Notes: generated from the letters alone by a model not told the origin. A stretch of DNA of 12,231 nucleotides from Rhodospirillaceae bacterium (GCA_002401565.1 NVTL01000011.1:17041-29271), one strand, 5' to 3'; shown: positions 1 through 8,451, counted from the first letter of the stretch. Translations and numbers: made by a program.

Positions 1-5
1 AGGGT

Positions 6-23
6 GGGTTAACCGGGTTAACC
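6..23. repeat. Tandem 9-bp repeat with double stop for aroC
   Basis: GGGTTAACC occurs twice head to tail (6-14 and 15-23). Each copy contains the self-complementary GGTTAACC. On the minus strand each copy supplies an in-frame TAA for aroC, the actual stop at 18-20 and a second one at 9-11, so the gene ends in tandem stops nine bases apart. Only two copies are visible because the window begins here, so whether the repeat continues outside is unknown. Confidence 0.6.
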
Positions 24-1100
24 GCACTGAGCCTTAAAGCGCAGGTAATGGTCGACGAGGGTTAGAGCCAGCATGGCTTCGGCTACGGGGACGGCGCGGA
101 TACCGACGCACGGGTCGTGACGGCCCTTGGTGATGATATCTGTGTTTTTGCCCTTGGTGGTGATGGTTTGACGCGGGGTCAAAATCGAACTGGTGGGTTT
201 GACCGCCATGCGCGCGATGATGTCTTGGCCGCTGGAAATGCCGCCCAGCGTGCCGCCTGAATTGTTGCTTTGAAATTCGGGGCCATTTTTGCCCGTACGA
301 ATTTCGTCGGCGTTTTCTTCACCCGTTAAGCAAGCCGAGCTAAAACCCGCACCAATTTCCACACCTTTGACAGCAGGAATAGACATCAGGCTTTTGGCGA
401 TGTCGGCGTCTAAACGATCAAACACCGGCTCGCCCAATCCAGCGGGAATACCCGTGGCCTGAACTTCGACGATGCCGCCAATGCTGGACCCGCTTTTGCG
501 CACACGCCCCAATAACTCTTCCCACAAGGGCACGGTTTTGGCGTCGGGGCAGAAGAAGGGGTTTTTGTCGATTTGGCTCCACGTCCAACGTCTGGCATCA
601 ATGTCGATGGGGCCCATTTGAACCAAGGCTCCGCGAATTTTCACGCGTTTAGAAATTTTTTCTTCCAACACACGACGCGCCACGGCTCCGGCGGCTACGC
701 GTACGGCGGTTTCGCGGGCAGAAGATCGTCCGCCACCGCGATAATCGCGAAAGCCATATTTTTCCGTATAGGTAAAATCGGCATGACCGGGGCGAAATTT
801 GTCTTTGATGTCGCCGTAATCTTTCGACCGATGATCCGTGTTTTCGATCAGCAAAGCGATGGGCGTACCTGTGGTTTTGCCTTCAAATACGCCGGACAAT
901 ATTTTCACGATGTCCGCTTCTTGACGTTGGGTGGTGTGTTTGGATTGTCCGGGGCGACGTTTGTCCAAATACGGCTGGATGTCGGCTTCGCAGAGTTTAA
1001 TGCCGGGCGGGCACCCGTCGATGGTGCCACCGATGGCGATCCCATGAGATTCGCCAAACGTGGTCAGACGGAACAGTTCGCCAATGGAATTGCCAGACAT
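18..1100 (-). CDS. aroC: Chorismate synthase
   Basis: This enzyme converts 5-enolpyruvylshikimate-3-phosphate to chorismate, the last step of the shikimate pathway, using reduced FMN in the cytoplasm. The 360-residue length is normal for the family. Visible signatures are the N-terminal TTFGESHG (residues 13-20), RRPGQS near residue 50, the [10 protein letters not shown] stretch near 102-111, and the [11 protein letters not shown] block near 121-131, which is the FMN- and substrate-binding core. The start at 1100 places the conserved GESHG motif at its usual distance from the N-terminus. The ribosome-binding site is weak (AAAGAAAG about ten bases upstream). The gene lies 28 bp downstream of fabI on the same strand, so the two are probably co-transcribed from a promoter ahead of fabI. 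No truncation or missing signature was seen. Confidence 0.97.
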   Translation of the reverse strand: MSGNSIGELFRLTTFGESHGIAIGGTIDGCPPGIKLCEADIQPYLDKRRPGQSKHTTQRQEADIVKILSGVFEGKTTGTPIALLIENTDHRSKDYGDIKDKFRPGHADFTYTEKYGFRDYRGGGRSSARETAVRVAAGAVARRVLEEKISKRVKIRGALVQMGPIDIDARRWTWSQIDKNPFFCPDAKTVPLWEELLGRVRKSGSSIGGIVEVQATGIPAGLGEPVFDRLDADIAKSLMSIPAVKGVEIGAGFSSACLTGEENADEIRTGKNGPEFQSNNSGGTLGGISSGQDIIARMAVKPTSSILTPRQTITTKGKNTDIITKGRHDPCVGIRAVPVAEAMLALTLVDHYLRFKAQCG

Positions 1101-1128
1101 ATTTTTGCTTTCTTTATTTAAACGCTAT

Positions 1129-1941
<813 letters not shown>

Positions 1942-2102
1942 TGATTCAGGTTCCTGTCTTTTTCAAAAGAAAAGTTAACGTGTCAAAGGCCATCCTACAC
2001 GAAACAATCACGTGCTGAAAAGGCATGGTTGCGAGATCGTTTCAGTTTGGCGCGTTTGTTGTGTATCATGCACCAATTGGGTTAATAGATTGTTGTTGAA
2101 AA
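1942..2102. promoter_or_regulatory. Divergent spacer between fabI and the YihY-family gene
   Basis: This 161-bp non-coding spacer must hold the 5' ends of both divergent units. For the plus-strand gene, TATCAT at 2064-2069 matches five of six bases of a -10 box but has only a poor -35 (TTCAGT, 2041-2046). A perfect 8-bp palindrome, CCAATTGG (2073-2080), lies just downstream of it and could be an operator. For fabI, TTGACA on the minus strand at 1986-1981 resembles a -35. None of these is strong enough to assign a promoter firmly. Confidence 0.35.
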
Positions 2103-3371
2103 ATGAACAATTCAGATAATAATAAAAACCGTGTTGCGCCAGAGCAAATTGAGCCTAATCGTATATTTATAAAGGATTTACAGGCCTTTTCAGGTTTGGT
2201 GATGCGGCGTTTTGGGCAAGATCAATGCATGCGCATTGCGGCGGCGTTGAGCTATACCATGTTGCTGGCTTTGGTGCCTTTGGGGACCATTGTTTTTGCG
2301 ATTTTGCGGGCCTTTCCGGTCTTTGACGATATTCAAGGGCAGATCAAATCGCTTTTGTTTGAAAACTTCTTGCCCGAATCGGTGGATGGCGTTGGTCAAT
2401 ATTTCGATCAATTCATCTCTCAGACAGAGGGATTAACCGCCGTGGGCACGCTTGCCTTGGCGGTGACGGCGATCATGTTGCTGTCGACCATCGAAGTCGC
2501 CTTGAACAAGATTTTCCGCGTTACGACCAAGCGAGCCTTTGTGCCGCGCCTGTTGATGTTTTGGGCGGTGCTGACGGTGGGGCCTTTGTTGTTGGGTGGA
2601 TCATTGTCTTTGGGCACGTATTTGTTGGTGGTGACGTCGTTTGTCGAAGGCGAGGTTTTTTCCGGCTTTGGCGGCGTGGTCACCAAACTGATGCCGACGG
2701 TTTTGGCGATTGGGGCCTTTTCGGTTTTTTATGCGATTGTGCCCAACAAACATGTGCGCCTGCGTGATGCCTTAATCGGCGGTTTAACGGCGGGGGTGTT
2801 GTTCGGAGTTGTGCGCACATTGTTTGCTTTGTACATCACCACATTTCCAGCCTATCAGACCATTTACGGGGCCTTGTCGACGTTGCCCATATTCCTGATT
2901 TGGATGTATGTTAGTTGGGCCATTGTATTGATTGGTGCGCAAGTTTCCGCCAGCCTCAGCCAATGGGGACGTCCACGTTTTGAAGATTGTTTTGAACATT
3001 TATCCCCTGCGCGCCAATTGGAAACGTGTATGGCGGCCTTGGAAAATCTGTGGCGAAAATCCAGACACCAAGACGACGTGAATCCCAACCGCAGCGTTGC
3101 CCGTGCGGACGAATTGGAAGAAGCCCTGGAAGTGCTTCGCGAAAAAGGTTTTGCGGACCAAAGCGATCATGGGGACTGGTTGTTGGTCCGTGATGTGGAA
3201 ACCGTCACAATCTTAGAATTGGCCTATGGGTTGGGGCTTACACCGGACCCAGATGACCTTGTTTCGCCGGGACGACGCAAGTGGCAGGACGATTTGCAAC
3301 AGGCTCTGACAAACCAGGATTCGACACACATGGCGCGCACATTACGCCAGTTATTTGAACGCAGTGCATAA
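2103..3371 (+). CDS. YihY/BrkB-family inner-membrane protein with cytoplasmic C-terminal extension
   Basis: This is a polytopic membrane protein of the YihY/virulence factor BrkB family (formerly linked to RNase BN in error), whose molecular function is not settled. About six hydrophobic segments lie between residues 45 and 285. The family hallmarks are AAALSYTMLLALVPL near 46-60 and the STLPIFLIWMYVSWAIVLIGAQ block near 258-279. Residues from about 290 to 422 are hydrophilic and extend past the roughly 290-residue short members. This tail includes a helix-rich stretch and a GDWLLVRD-like segment reminiscent of a winged-helix wing. Longer YihY proteins of about 400 residues are known in proteobacteria, so the tail is not unique. 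The start lacks a strong ribosome-binding site. The gene is divergent from fabI, and the sensor kinase follows 129 bp downstream on the same strand. Family assignment is firm; the role is unknown. Confidence 0.9.
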   Translation: MNNSDNNKNRVAPEQIEPNRIFIKDLQAFSGLVMRRFGQDQCMRIAAALSYTMLLALVPLGTIVFAILRAFPVFDDIQGQIKSLLFENFLPESVDGVGQYFDQFISQTEGLTAVGTLALAVTAIMLLSTIEVALNKIFRVTTKRAFVPRLLMFWAVLTVGPLLLGGSLSLGTYLLVVTSFVEGEVFSGFGGVVTKLMPTVLAIGAFSVFYAIVPNKHVRLRDALIGGLTAGVLFGVVRTLFALYITTFPAYQTIYGALSTLPIFLIWMYVSWAIVLIGAQVSASLSQWGRPRFEDCFEHLSPARQLETCMAALENLWRKSRHQDDVNPNRSVARADELEEALEVLREKGFADQSDHGDWLLVRDVETVTILELAYGLGLTPDPDDLVSPGRRKWQDDLQQALTNQDSTHMARTLRQLFERSA

Positions 3372-3418
3372 TTATTTATCATATAAAATAAAAAGGTTGG
3401 CTCGAGTGTAAACATATC

Positions 3419-3447
3419 TTTTCAATATAAGTTGTATGCCTTAGAAT
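3419..3447 (+). promoter_or_regulatory. Candidate sigma70-like promoter of the hybrid kinase
   Basis: TTTTCA (3419-3424, four of six) is followed after 17 bp by TAGAAT (3442-3447, five of six). This would give a leader of roughly 45 nt before the kinase ATG at 3501. The 129-bp gap after the YihY-family gene holds no convincing hairpin terminator, so read-through from that gene remains possible. Confidence 0.35.
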
Positions 3448-3500
3448 CGTTCACAAGAAGAATGTAGTTTAGATGGTTACGAGAAAAGGGAACAAAGATC

Positions 3501-6500
3501 ATGCCAAACATTGTGCGCTTTGTTTTGACATTCCTTCTTTTCTTGCAACTTTTTGCTTTCGCCGTTCCTGTACAGGCCGCAGATGAAGAAGAAGTGCGCA
3601 TTGGCGTGCTTTCGTTCCGCTCAAAAGACCAGACTCTGAAAAAATGGACGCCAACGGCTCAGTATCTGACAGATACGATCCCCGGTTATTCCTTTCAGAT
3701 TGTTCCTATGTTTTATCCGGAACTTGAAAAAGCCACCGAGCAACGCAAAATCGATTTTGTCCTGACCAACAGTGGTCATTATATAACGTTGGTGGTGCAC
3801 GATGGCATCGAACGGTTAGCAACGTTAAAAAAAATGGTGCAGGGAATCGAGATTGACCGTTTTGGCGGGGTGATTTTCACGCGTTCAGATCGCGACGATA
3901 TTAACAGCCTTAAAGACCTGGACGGAAAAAGCTTCATTGGCGTTGGACGTTATTCTTTGGGTGGTTTTTTGGTGGGCTGGGAAAGCTTATTAGCGTCCGG
4001 CGTTGATCCCTTAACCGATTTTAGCGAGCTTTTGTTTAATGGCATGCCCCATGATGATGTGGTGACGCGGGTGATCAATCGGGAAATTGATGCGGGAACC
4101 GTGCGCACCAGCATTTTAGAATCCATGAGCCAAGAAGGGCGCATTGATTTGGCCGACCTTAAAGTTTTGGGGCAAAGGCAAACCGATGGCTTTCCGTTTG
4201 TGCATTCAACAAATCTGTATCCAGAATGGCCGATTTCAAAATTAACCCACACATCGAATGATCTGGCAAAATCCGTGCTGCTGGCTCTTTTTAATCTTTC
4301 GCCCGATCATGAAGCCGCCAAAGCAGGGGGGTATGCCGGATGGATTGTGCCTAAAGATTACCGGACTGTTCGCGTGTTGATGGAAAATTTACGGACGGGT
4401 CCTTTTAGCGTGCCCAATGATTTTAATTTCGCCGATGTCTTGCATAAATATGAAACTTTGATTTCGGCTGTTGCCATTTTTATCTTAATATCTGTGATCG
4501 TTTTTATCTTGCGTATCATGAATTTAAACAAAGCTTTGTACCGCGCCAAAGATAAATTAGAGCGAAGCGTTGAACAAAAAACCCTAGACTTTCGCGCCAC
4601 CGAAGGCTTGTTAGAAAATTTGGCCGACCAAGTTCCGGGCGCTATTTATCAATTTTTACAACGAGCAGATGGCACGACCTGTTTCCCATTTGCAAGCCGT
4701 GGCATTAAAGATATCTATGGGGTGAGACCGGAAGATATCAAAGAAAATGCGGAGTCCGTTTTTGCCGTTATTCATCCCGATGATTTCGAAAATGTTGCTT
4801 TAAAAATCAAGGAGTCTGGTGAGAGTTTAACGCCGTGGCATGACGAATTTCGCGTAAATCTTCCGGAAGGAAACGGGTCCTCTTGGCGAGAAGGTTATTC
4901 AATGCCGGAACGGCTGCTCGATGGCTCAACGCTTTGGCACGGTTTTATCACCAACATCGACAAACGCAAATTGGTTGAAGAAACTTTGCAAAAAAGCGAA
5001 GAAAATTACCGGCGTTTGATTGAGCAAACACAGTCTGAATACCTGATTTATTCACACGACAAAAATGGCGTCTTTCAATATGTAAGCCCATCCGTTGAAT
5101 TGGTTTTGGGCTATACGCCGGAAGAATTCTTAAAACATTACGACAATTACCTGACCGATAATCCTATAAACAAACAGGCTCAAATTTATACACACCTGTG
5201 TCTAAAAGGCGAAGTGCAACCGCATTATGAAATCGAAATTTTGGGCAAAGATGGTCATGTTCATATTTTAGAAATTTCCGAAACACCTGCTTTTGACGGA
5301 ACGGGTAATGTTATGGCAATCGAAGGCATAGCCCACGACATTACCGATCGGAAAATGGCGGAACAAGCCCTGGAAAACAGTCGCAATCAGCTGACCATGG
5401 CGTTGGAAGGGGCTAATTTGGGACTGTGGGACTGGAACCCTCAGACCGACGCATTGGTGACCAATGATATCTTCCTGACCATGTTGGGCCATGATCCAAA
5501 AGATTTCCCGCACACTACGGATCGTTGGGATTCCTTAGTCCACCCCGACGACTTAGACCTAACGCATGAAATTCTGCAGCCCTTTATTGATGGCAATGAT
5601 GATATCTATCGGGCTGAATTTCGGATGAGAAATGTAGATGGGAAATGGCGAAATATATTTGATGTTGGGCGTGTTACCGTTCGCGATGGTAAAGGCAAAG
5701 CCATACGATTTGTAGGCGTGCATATTGATATTACAGACCGGGTTCAAGCCGAACGTGAACTGAAAAACGCAAAAGAAAGTGCCGAAAAAGCCAATCTTGC
5801 CAAGTCTGAGTTTTTATCCAGCATGAGCCAAGAATTACGCACGCCCTTAAATGCTATTTTGGGCTTTGCACAGATTTTAGAGTTGGATGCCAAGACCCCC
5901 TTAACGGAACAACAAAAAGATGAAACGCATCAGATTATCAAGGGCGGAGAACACCTGTTGAATCTGATTAATGATGTTTTGAATTTATCCAGAATCGAAG
6001 CCGGACGCATGGATTTAGAAATCGATAACGTCAGCACGCAAGAGGTTTTGGAAGAATGTTTGCCGATGGTCGAAAACCTAACGGAAAAACTGAACATCAA
6101 ATTTAAGGTCGAAGGTTTTTCTGAAAAAATTGTCAAAGCCGATAAGCTTCGCTTAAAACAAATTTTGTTTAATTTGTTGTCCAACGCCATAAAATATAAT
6201 CGCCCAGACGGCACCGTTACCATCACCAGTGCTGATACAGATGATGGGTTCGAACGGATATCGATTAGGGATACGGGCGTCGGCATTCCGGCGCATAAAC
6301 AATCTGAATTGTTCGTTCCGTTTTCGCGTTTGGGTCATGAAAATACCGATGTCGAAGGCACGGGAATTGGTTTGACCATAACGCTGCGCATGTTGGAAGC
6401 CATGGGCGGTCGCATTGGTTTTGAAAGCACCGAAGGCACCGGGTCTGTGTTCTGGTTGGAATTACCCTTAGCCGACAATCAATTGATAAAGGTCACCGAT

Positions 6501-6920
6501 ATTTCCGAACCCAGCGTTGGTTTAGAGGTGTATGGCGTTGGCACAGGGACGATCTTGTATATCGAAGACAATCCCAGCAACGTGACGTTGATGGAAACAA
6601 TCTTAGAAGACTTTTCAGGTATAAAATTAGAAGTCGCCCACACCGCCGAAATTGGCCTTTCCACGGCGGCCAAAGTTTTGCCAGACTTGATTTTGATGGA
6701 CATCAACCTGCCCGGCATGAACGGTTTAGAGGCTTTGGTTGAACTTCGCAATCATGAAAAAACCAGCGCCATTCCGGTCATTGCCATCAGTGCGGACGCC
6801 CGCGCAAGCGAAATTGAAAAAGGCATGGACGCGGGCTTTTTAGCCTATCTCACCAAACCCTTTAACGTGTCTGAATTGTTGACCATGGTTTCTGAGGTGC
6901 TGGATAAAAAGGAACCGTAA
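3501..6920 (+). CDS. Membrane hybrid sensor kinase: PhnD-like sensor, 3 PAS, HisKA (His replaced by Gln), HATPase, receiver
   Basis: This 1139-residue protein has a Sec signal peptide (1-27, ending VQA). A periplasmic PhnD/phosphonate-binding-like domain follows (about 30-310; RIGVLSF start, TNSGHY motif). There is one membrane helix (about 318-340), a short coiled coil, and three PAS domains (about 370-490, 502-620 and 631-750; the last two end in DITDR linkers). HisKA (about 767-832) and HATPase (about 879-990; N-box Asn895, DTGVGIP from 924, GTGIGLT) come next. The receiver (about 1017-1135) has Asp1067 and Lys1119. The tetrathionate sensor TtrS uses a related periplasmic domain, so an anion or small-molecule ligand is plausible but unproven. 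The odd point is the H-box, SQELRTPLNAI, with Gln777 (CAA, 5829-5831) in place of the phospho-accepting His, while the neighbouring Glu and Thr are kept. Autophosphorylation by the standard route should be impossible. No cognate response-regulator gene lies nearby. An AAGGGA sequence sits about ten bases ahead of the ATG. Confidence 0.93.
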   Translation: MPNIVRFVLTFLLFLQLFAFAVPVQAADEEEVRIGVLSFRSKDQTLKKWTPTAQYLTDTIPGYSFQIVPMFYPELEKATEQRKIDFVLTNSGHYITLVVHDGIERLATLKKMVQGIEIDRFGGVIFTRSDRDDINSLKDLDGKSFIGVGRYSLGGFLVGWESLLASGVDPLTDFSELLFNGMPHDDVVTRVINREIDAGTVRTSILESMSQEGRIDLADLKVLGQRQTDGFPFVHSTNLYPEWPISKLTHTSNDLAKSVLLALFNLSPDHEAAKAGGYAGWIVPKDYRTVRVLMENLRTGPFSVPNDFNFADVLHKYETLISAVAIFILISVIVFILRIMNLNKALYRAKDKLERSVEQKTLDFRATEGLLENLADQVPGAIYQFLQRADGTTCFPFASRGIKDIYGVRPEDIKENAESVFAVIHPDDFENVALKIKESGESLTPWHDEFRVNLPEGNGSSWREGYSMPERLLDGSTLWHGFITNIDKRKLVEETLQKSEENYRRLIEQTQSEYLIYSHDKNGVFQYVSPSVELVLGYTPEEFLKHYDNYLTDNPINKQAQIYTHLCLKGEVQPHYEIEILGKDGHVHILEISETPAFDGTGNVMAIEGIAHDITDRKMAEQALENSRNQLTMALEGANLGLWDWNPQTDALVTNDIFLTMLGHDPKDFPHTTDRWDSLVHPDDLDLTHEILQPFIDGNDDIYRAEFRMRNVDGKWRNIFDVGRVTVRDGKGKAIRFVGVHIDITDRVQAERELKNAKESAEKANLAKSEFLSSMSQELRTPLNAILGFAQILELDAKTPLTEQQKDETHQIIKGGEHLLNLINDVLNLSRIEAGRMDLEIDNVSTQEVLEECLPMVENLTEKLNIKFKVEGFSEKIVKADKLRLKQILFNLLSNAIKYNRPDGTVTITSADTDDGFERISIRDTGVGIPAHKQSELFVPFSRLGHENTDVEGTGIGLTITLRMLEAMGGRIGFESTEGTGSVFWLELPLADNQLIKVTDISEPSVGLEVYGVGTGTILYIEDNPSNVTLMETILEDFSGIKLEVAHTAEIGLSTAAKVLPDLILMDINLPGMNGLEALVELRNHEKTSAIPVIAISADARASEIEKGMDAGFLAYLTKPFNVSELLTMVSEVLDKKEP

Positions 6921-6924
6921 ATAG

Positions 6925-7827
6925 CTATTCCGCAGCGTGGCTATTCAGGGTTTCTTTGCGTACGCTGTAGGGTTTTTTGGCGGCCCATTTTTTGACAAAT
7001 CTTTTCAAATCCGCATCGCCCTTTTGAGGCAAGACAACTTTTAACGTGACATAATGGTCGCCACGTTTGGTGGTGCCTGGGCGTTGCAGACCTCTGCCCT
7101 TTAGGCGCAGTTTAGTGCCGGAGTTCGATCCTTCGGGCACAGTGATGATAACCGGGCCGTGCACGGTGCGGGCTTCGATGCGCCCGCCCAATAAAGCTTC
7201 GGAAAGGGTCACGGCTTCTTCGCTGTAGACATCTAAATCTTCACTTTGGAATGTGGTGTCTTTGATGATTTTGATTTCCACCAAAGCATCCCCGGCCAAG
7301 CCGCCGCCCATGCCCATCATGCCCTGATTTTTCAGACGCAAAATCTGGCCGCATTCGGTGCCCGCCGGAACTTGAACCTTTAAGGTTTTTCCGGTGGTCA
7401 TGCGCACGGTTTTGTTCACGCCCGCCGCCGCTTCTAAGAACCCGATGTTCAAGGTGTAGCTGACATTAGCGCCCTTGGCTTTGACCGATTTGTGGTCTGT
7501 GAAAAAACTGTTGAAGCGACTTTTTTTGGTTTTTGCTTCACCTTGAGTTTGGCGTTGATAGGTGCTGTACCCACTGGAATGGTTTGAAGAGGTGGCGTAC
7601 GCCCGACCATCGGCATCAATTTCGCCATCGTCATATTTGCGGCGTTGAATCGGGTCGGACAATAAACTATATGCGTTTGAAACTTCCTTAAAACGATCTT
7701 CTGTGCGCGTGCGGCCCGCATTGCTGTCGGGGTGATATTTGCGCGCCAATTTGCGGTAAGCCGCTTTGATATCAGCAGGGGTCGCCCGTTGGGCAAGGCC
7801 AAGGGAATGGTATGGGTTTAAGGTCAT
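6925..7827 (-). CDS. DnaJ/CbpA-type co-chaperone (J-domain plus DnaJ C-terminal domains, no zinc finger)
   Basis: This J-domain protein would stimulate Hsp70 (DnaK) ATPase and bind unfolded clients in the cytoplasm. Starting from the ATG at 7827 it is 300 residues. The J-domain covers about 4-62 with His-Pro-Asp at 32-34. A Ser/Gly/Gln-rich linker follows (about 70-100), then the two beta-rich C-terminal client-binding domains (about 120-280). These include KVQVPAGTECGQILRLKNQG and VPEGSNSGTKLRLKGRG, the repeated pattern of CTD-I and CTD-II. The CxxCxGxG zinc-binding repeats of DnaJ itself are absent, which makes it class B like CbpA. I chose this start over a GTG at 7854 because GGAGG (7838-7842) lies ten bases ahead of the ATG, and because the start overlaps the lipoprotein stop as ATGA (7824-7827), typical of translational coupling. 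It converges on the kinase gene with only 4 bp between stops. Confidence 0.93.
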   Translation of the reverse strand: MTLNPYHSLGLAQRATPADIKAAYRKLARKYHPDSNAGRTRTEDRFKEVSNAYSLLSDPIQRRKYDDGEIDADGRAYATSSNHSSGYSTYQRQTQGEAKTKKSRFNSFFTDHKSVKAKGANVSYTLNIGFLEAAAGVNKTVRMTTGKTLKVQVPAGTECGQILRLKNQGMMGMGGGLAGDALVEIKIIKDTTFQSEDLDVYSEEAVTLSEALLGGRIEARTVHGPVIITVPEGSNSGTKLRLKGRGLQRPGTTKRGDHYVTLKVVLPQKGDADLKRFVKKWAAKKPYSVRKETLNSHAAE

Positions 7828-8342
7828 GCTTTGGGATCCTCCATCACTTTCCACTCACCATCGGGCATCTTACAGGCGGTGCCGGTCGTGGTGCGGTCTT
7901 CACCTTCAATATGGGCTGTGGTTTCAAAATTACGACAGTTTTCACCGTCTTTGTTCGTATAAGTCTCGTTCGCCACAACGTTTCCGGAACTCCCGGTTTC
8001 GGGGTTGGACCACGTTGTATTTTCGCCGGGTTTTCCGTATTCCAAAGTATCTTTGGTGGTGCGTTCGGCAAATATTTTATCTGCGTTGCTCATGCCGTGG
8101 GCGATGTCTTCACCCCACATGGTGCCCAATGTGGCGCCCAAAATGATGGCGGCCGTGCGTCCGCTTCCATTGCTGACATTTGATCCGGCAATGCCGCCTA
8201 AAATACCACCAACGGCGCCGCCAATTTTACCCGTACGATCTTCATTCCATGAACACGCCCCTAACGCTATCATCAAGCACAACGTCGCCGTTGCACGCAG
8301 AAGTCGGGTTGGGAAATATTGACGGGACGGGATCGAAATCAT
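7824..8342 (-). CDS. Glycine-zipper outer-membrane lipoprotein, 17 kDa surface antigen-like (RT0821/Lpp0805 type)
   Basis: This 172-residue envelope protein has an N-terminal lipoprotein signal: Arg-rich start, hydrophobic run at 17-28, and lipobox LGAC with Cys30 as the predicted lipidation site. A glycine zipper (KIGGAVGGILGGIAGS, about 39-54) follows, with a second small-residue segment up to about 75. The C-terminal half is polar and Thr/Asn/Glu-rich, with two cysteines (Cys136 and Cys158 by my count) that could form a disulphide after export. The layout matches the rickettsial 17 kDa antigen/Lpp0805 surface-protein family, whose function is structural or unknown. The stop overlaps the co-chaperone start (ATGA), so the two form a unit. 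The ribosome-binding site is poor (AAGACA). Family assignment rests on the lipobox plus glycine zipper and on my memory that such a gene often accompanies pdxH in Rhodospirillales. Confidence 0.82.
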   Translation of the reverse strand: MISIPSRQYFPTRLLRATATLCLMIALGACSWNEDRTGKIGGAVGGILGGIAGSNVSNGSGRTAAIILGATLGTMWGEDIAHGMSNADKIFAERTTKDTLEYGKPGENTTWSNPETGSSGNVVANETYTNKDGENCRNFETTAHIEGEDRTTTGTACKMPDGEWKVMEDPKA

Positions 8343-8399
8343 TTGGTAAAATGTCTTTCATGAACGGAAGGTGATTCTTATAAGGCCGATGTTCATTTC

Positions 8400-8427
8400 A
8401 CTATATCCATGGTAAATAACGCGTTAA
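8400..8427 (-). promoter_or_regulatory. Candidate promoter of the lipoprotein-dnaJ unit
   Basis: On the minus strand TTAACG (8427-8422) and TATAGT (8405-8400, five of six) are separated by 16 bp. The -35 overlaps the -35 of the divergent pdxH promoter. Both sit on the perfect palindrome TAACGCGTTA (8417-8426), so one protein bound there could affect both units. The leader would be about 50 nt. Confidence 0.4.
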
Positions 8428-8451
8428 CATTTTAAAGAAAATCGTTATAAG
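8424..8451 (+). promoter_or_regulatory. Candidate promoter of pdxH
   Basis: TTAACA (8424-8429, five of six) and TATAAG (8446-8451, five of six) are separated by 16 bp, with the pdxH ATG about 23 bp downstream of the -10. This is the best sigma70-like match in the window. The -35 overlaps the palindrome TAACGCGTTA and the divergent lipoprotein promoter. Confidence 0.5.

Noticed and set aside
573..1121. 182-codon plus-strand open frame opposite aroC
   Set aside because: It lies entirely antisense to the well-supported aroC and has a low-complexity composition without any recognisable domain; it is a shadow of the coding strand.
5340..5760. Repeated DITDR segments in the kinase as a DNA repeat
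   Set aside because: They are the normal conserved ends of PAS/PAC domains; the DNA copies differ and do not form a repeat element.
6920..6929. Palindrome AATAGCTATT between the convergent kinase and dnaJ stops as a terminator
   Set aside because: Ten AT-rich bases without a loop or T-run are too short for a hairpin terminator and are likely chance.
7825..7854. GTG start at 7854 for the J-domain gene
   Set aside because: It would add nine residues with no resemblance to J-protein N-termini; ATG 7827 has GGAGG at ten bases and the ATGA overlap.
7766..8183. Two overlapping plus-strand open frames of 123-126 codons opposite the lipoprotein and dnaJ start
   Set aside because: They are antisense to a lipobox-bearing gene and a J-domain gene joined by an ATGA overlap, and their translations are Cys/Trp/Arg- or Gly/Phe-rich without family resemblance.
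8005..8322. 105-codon plus-strand open frame in the lipoprotein region
   Set aside because: Pro/Ala-rich antisense frame with no family resemblance; the minus-strand reading has a signal peptide, lipobox and glycine zipper.
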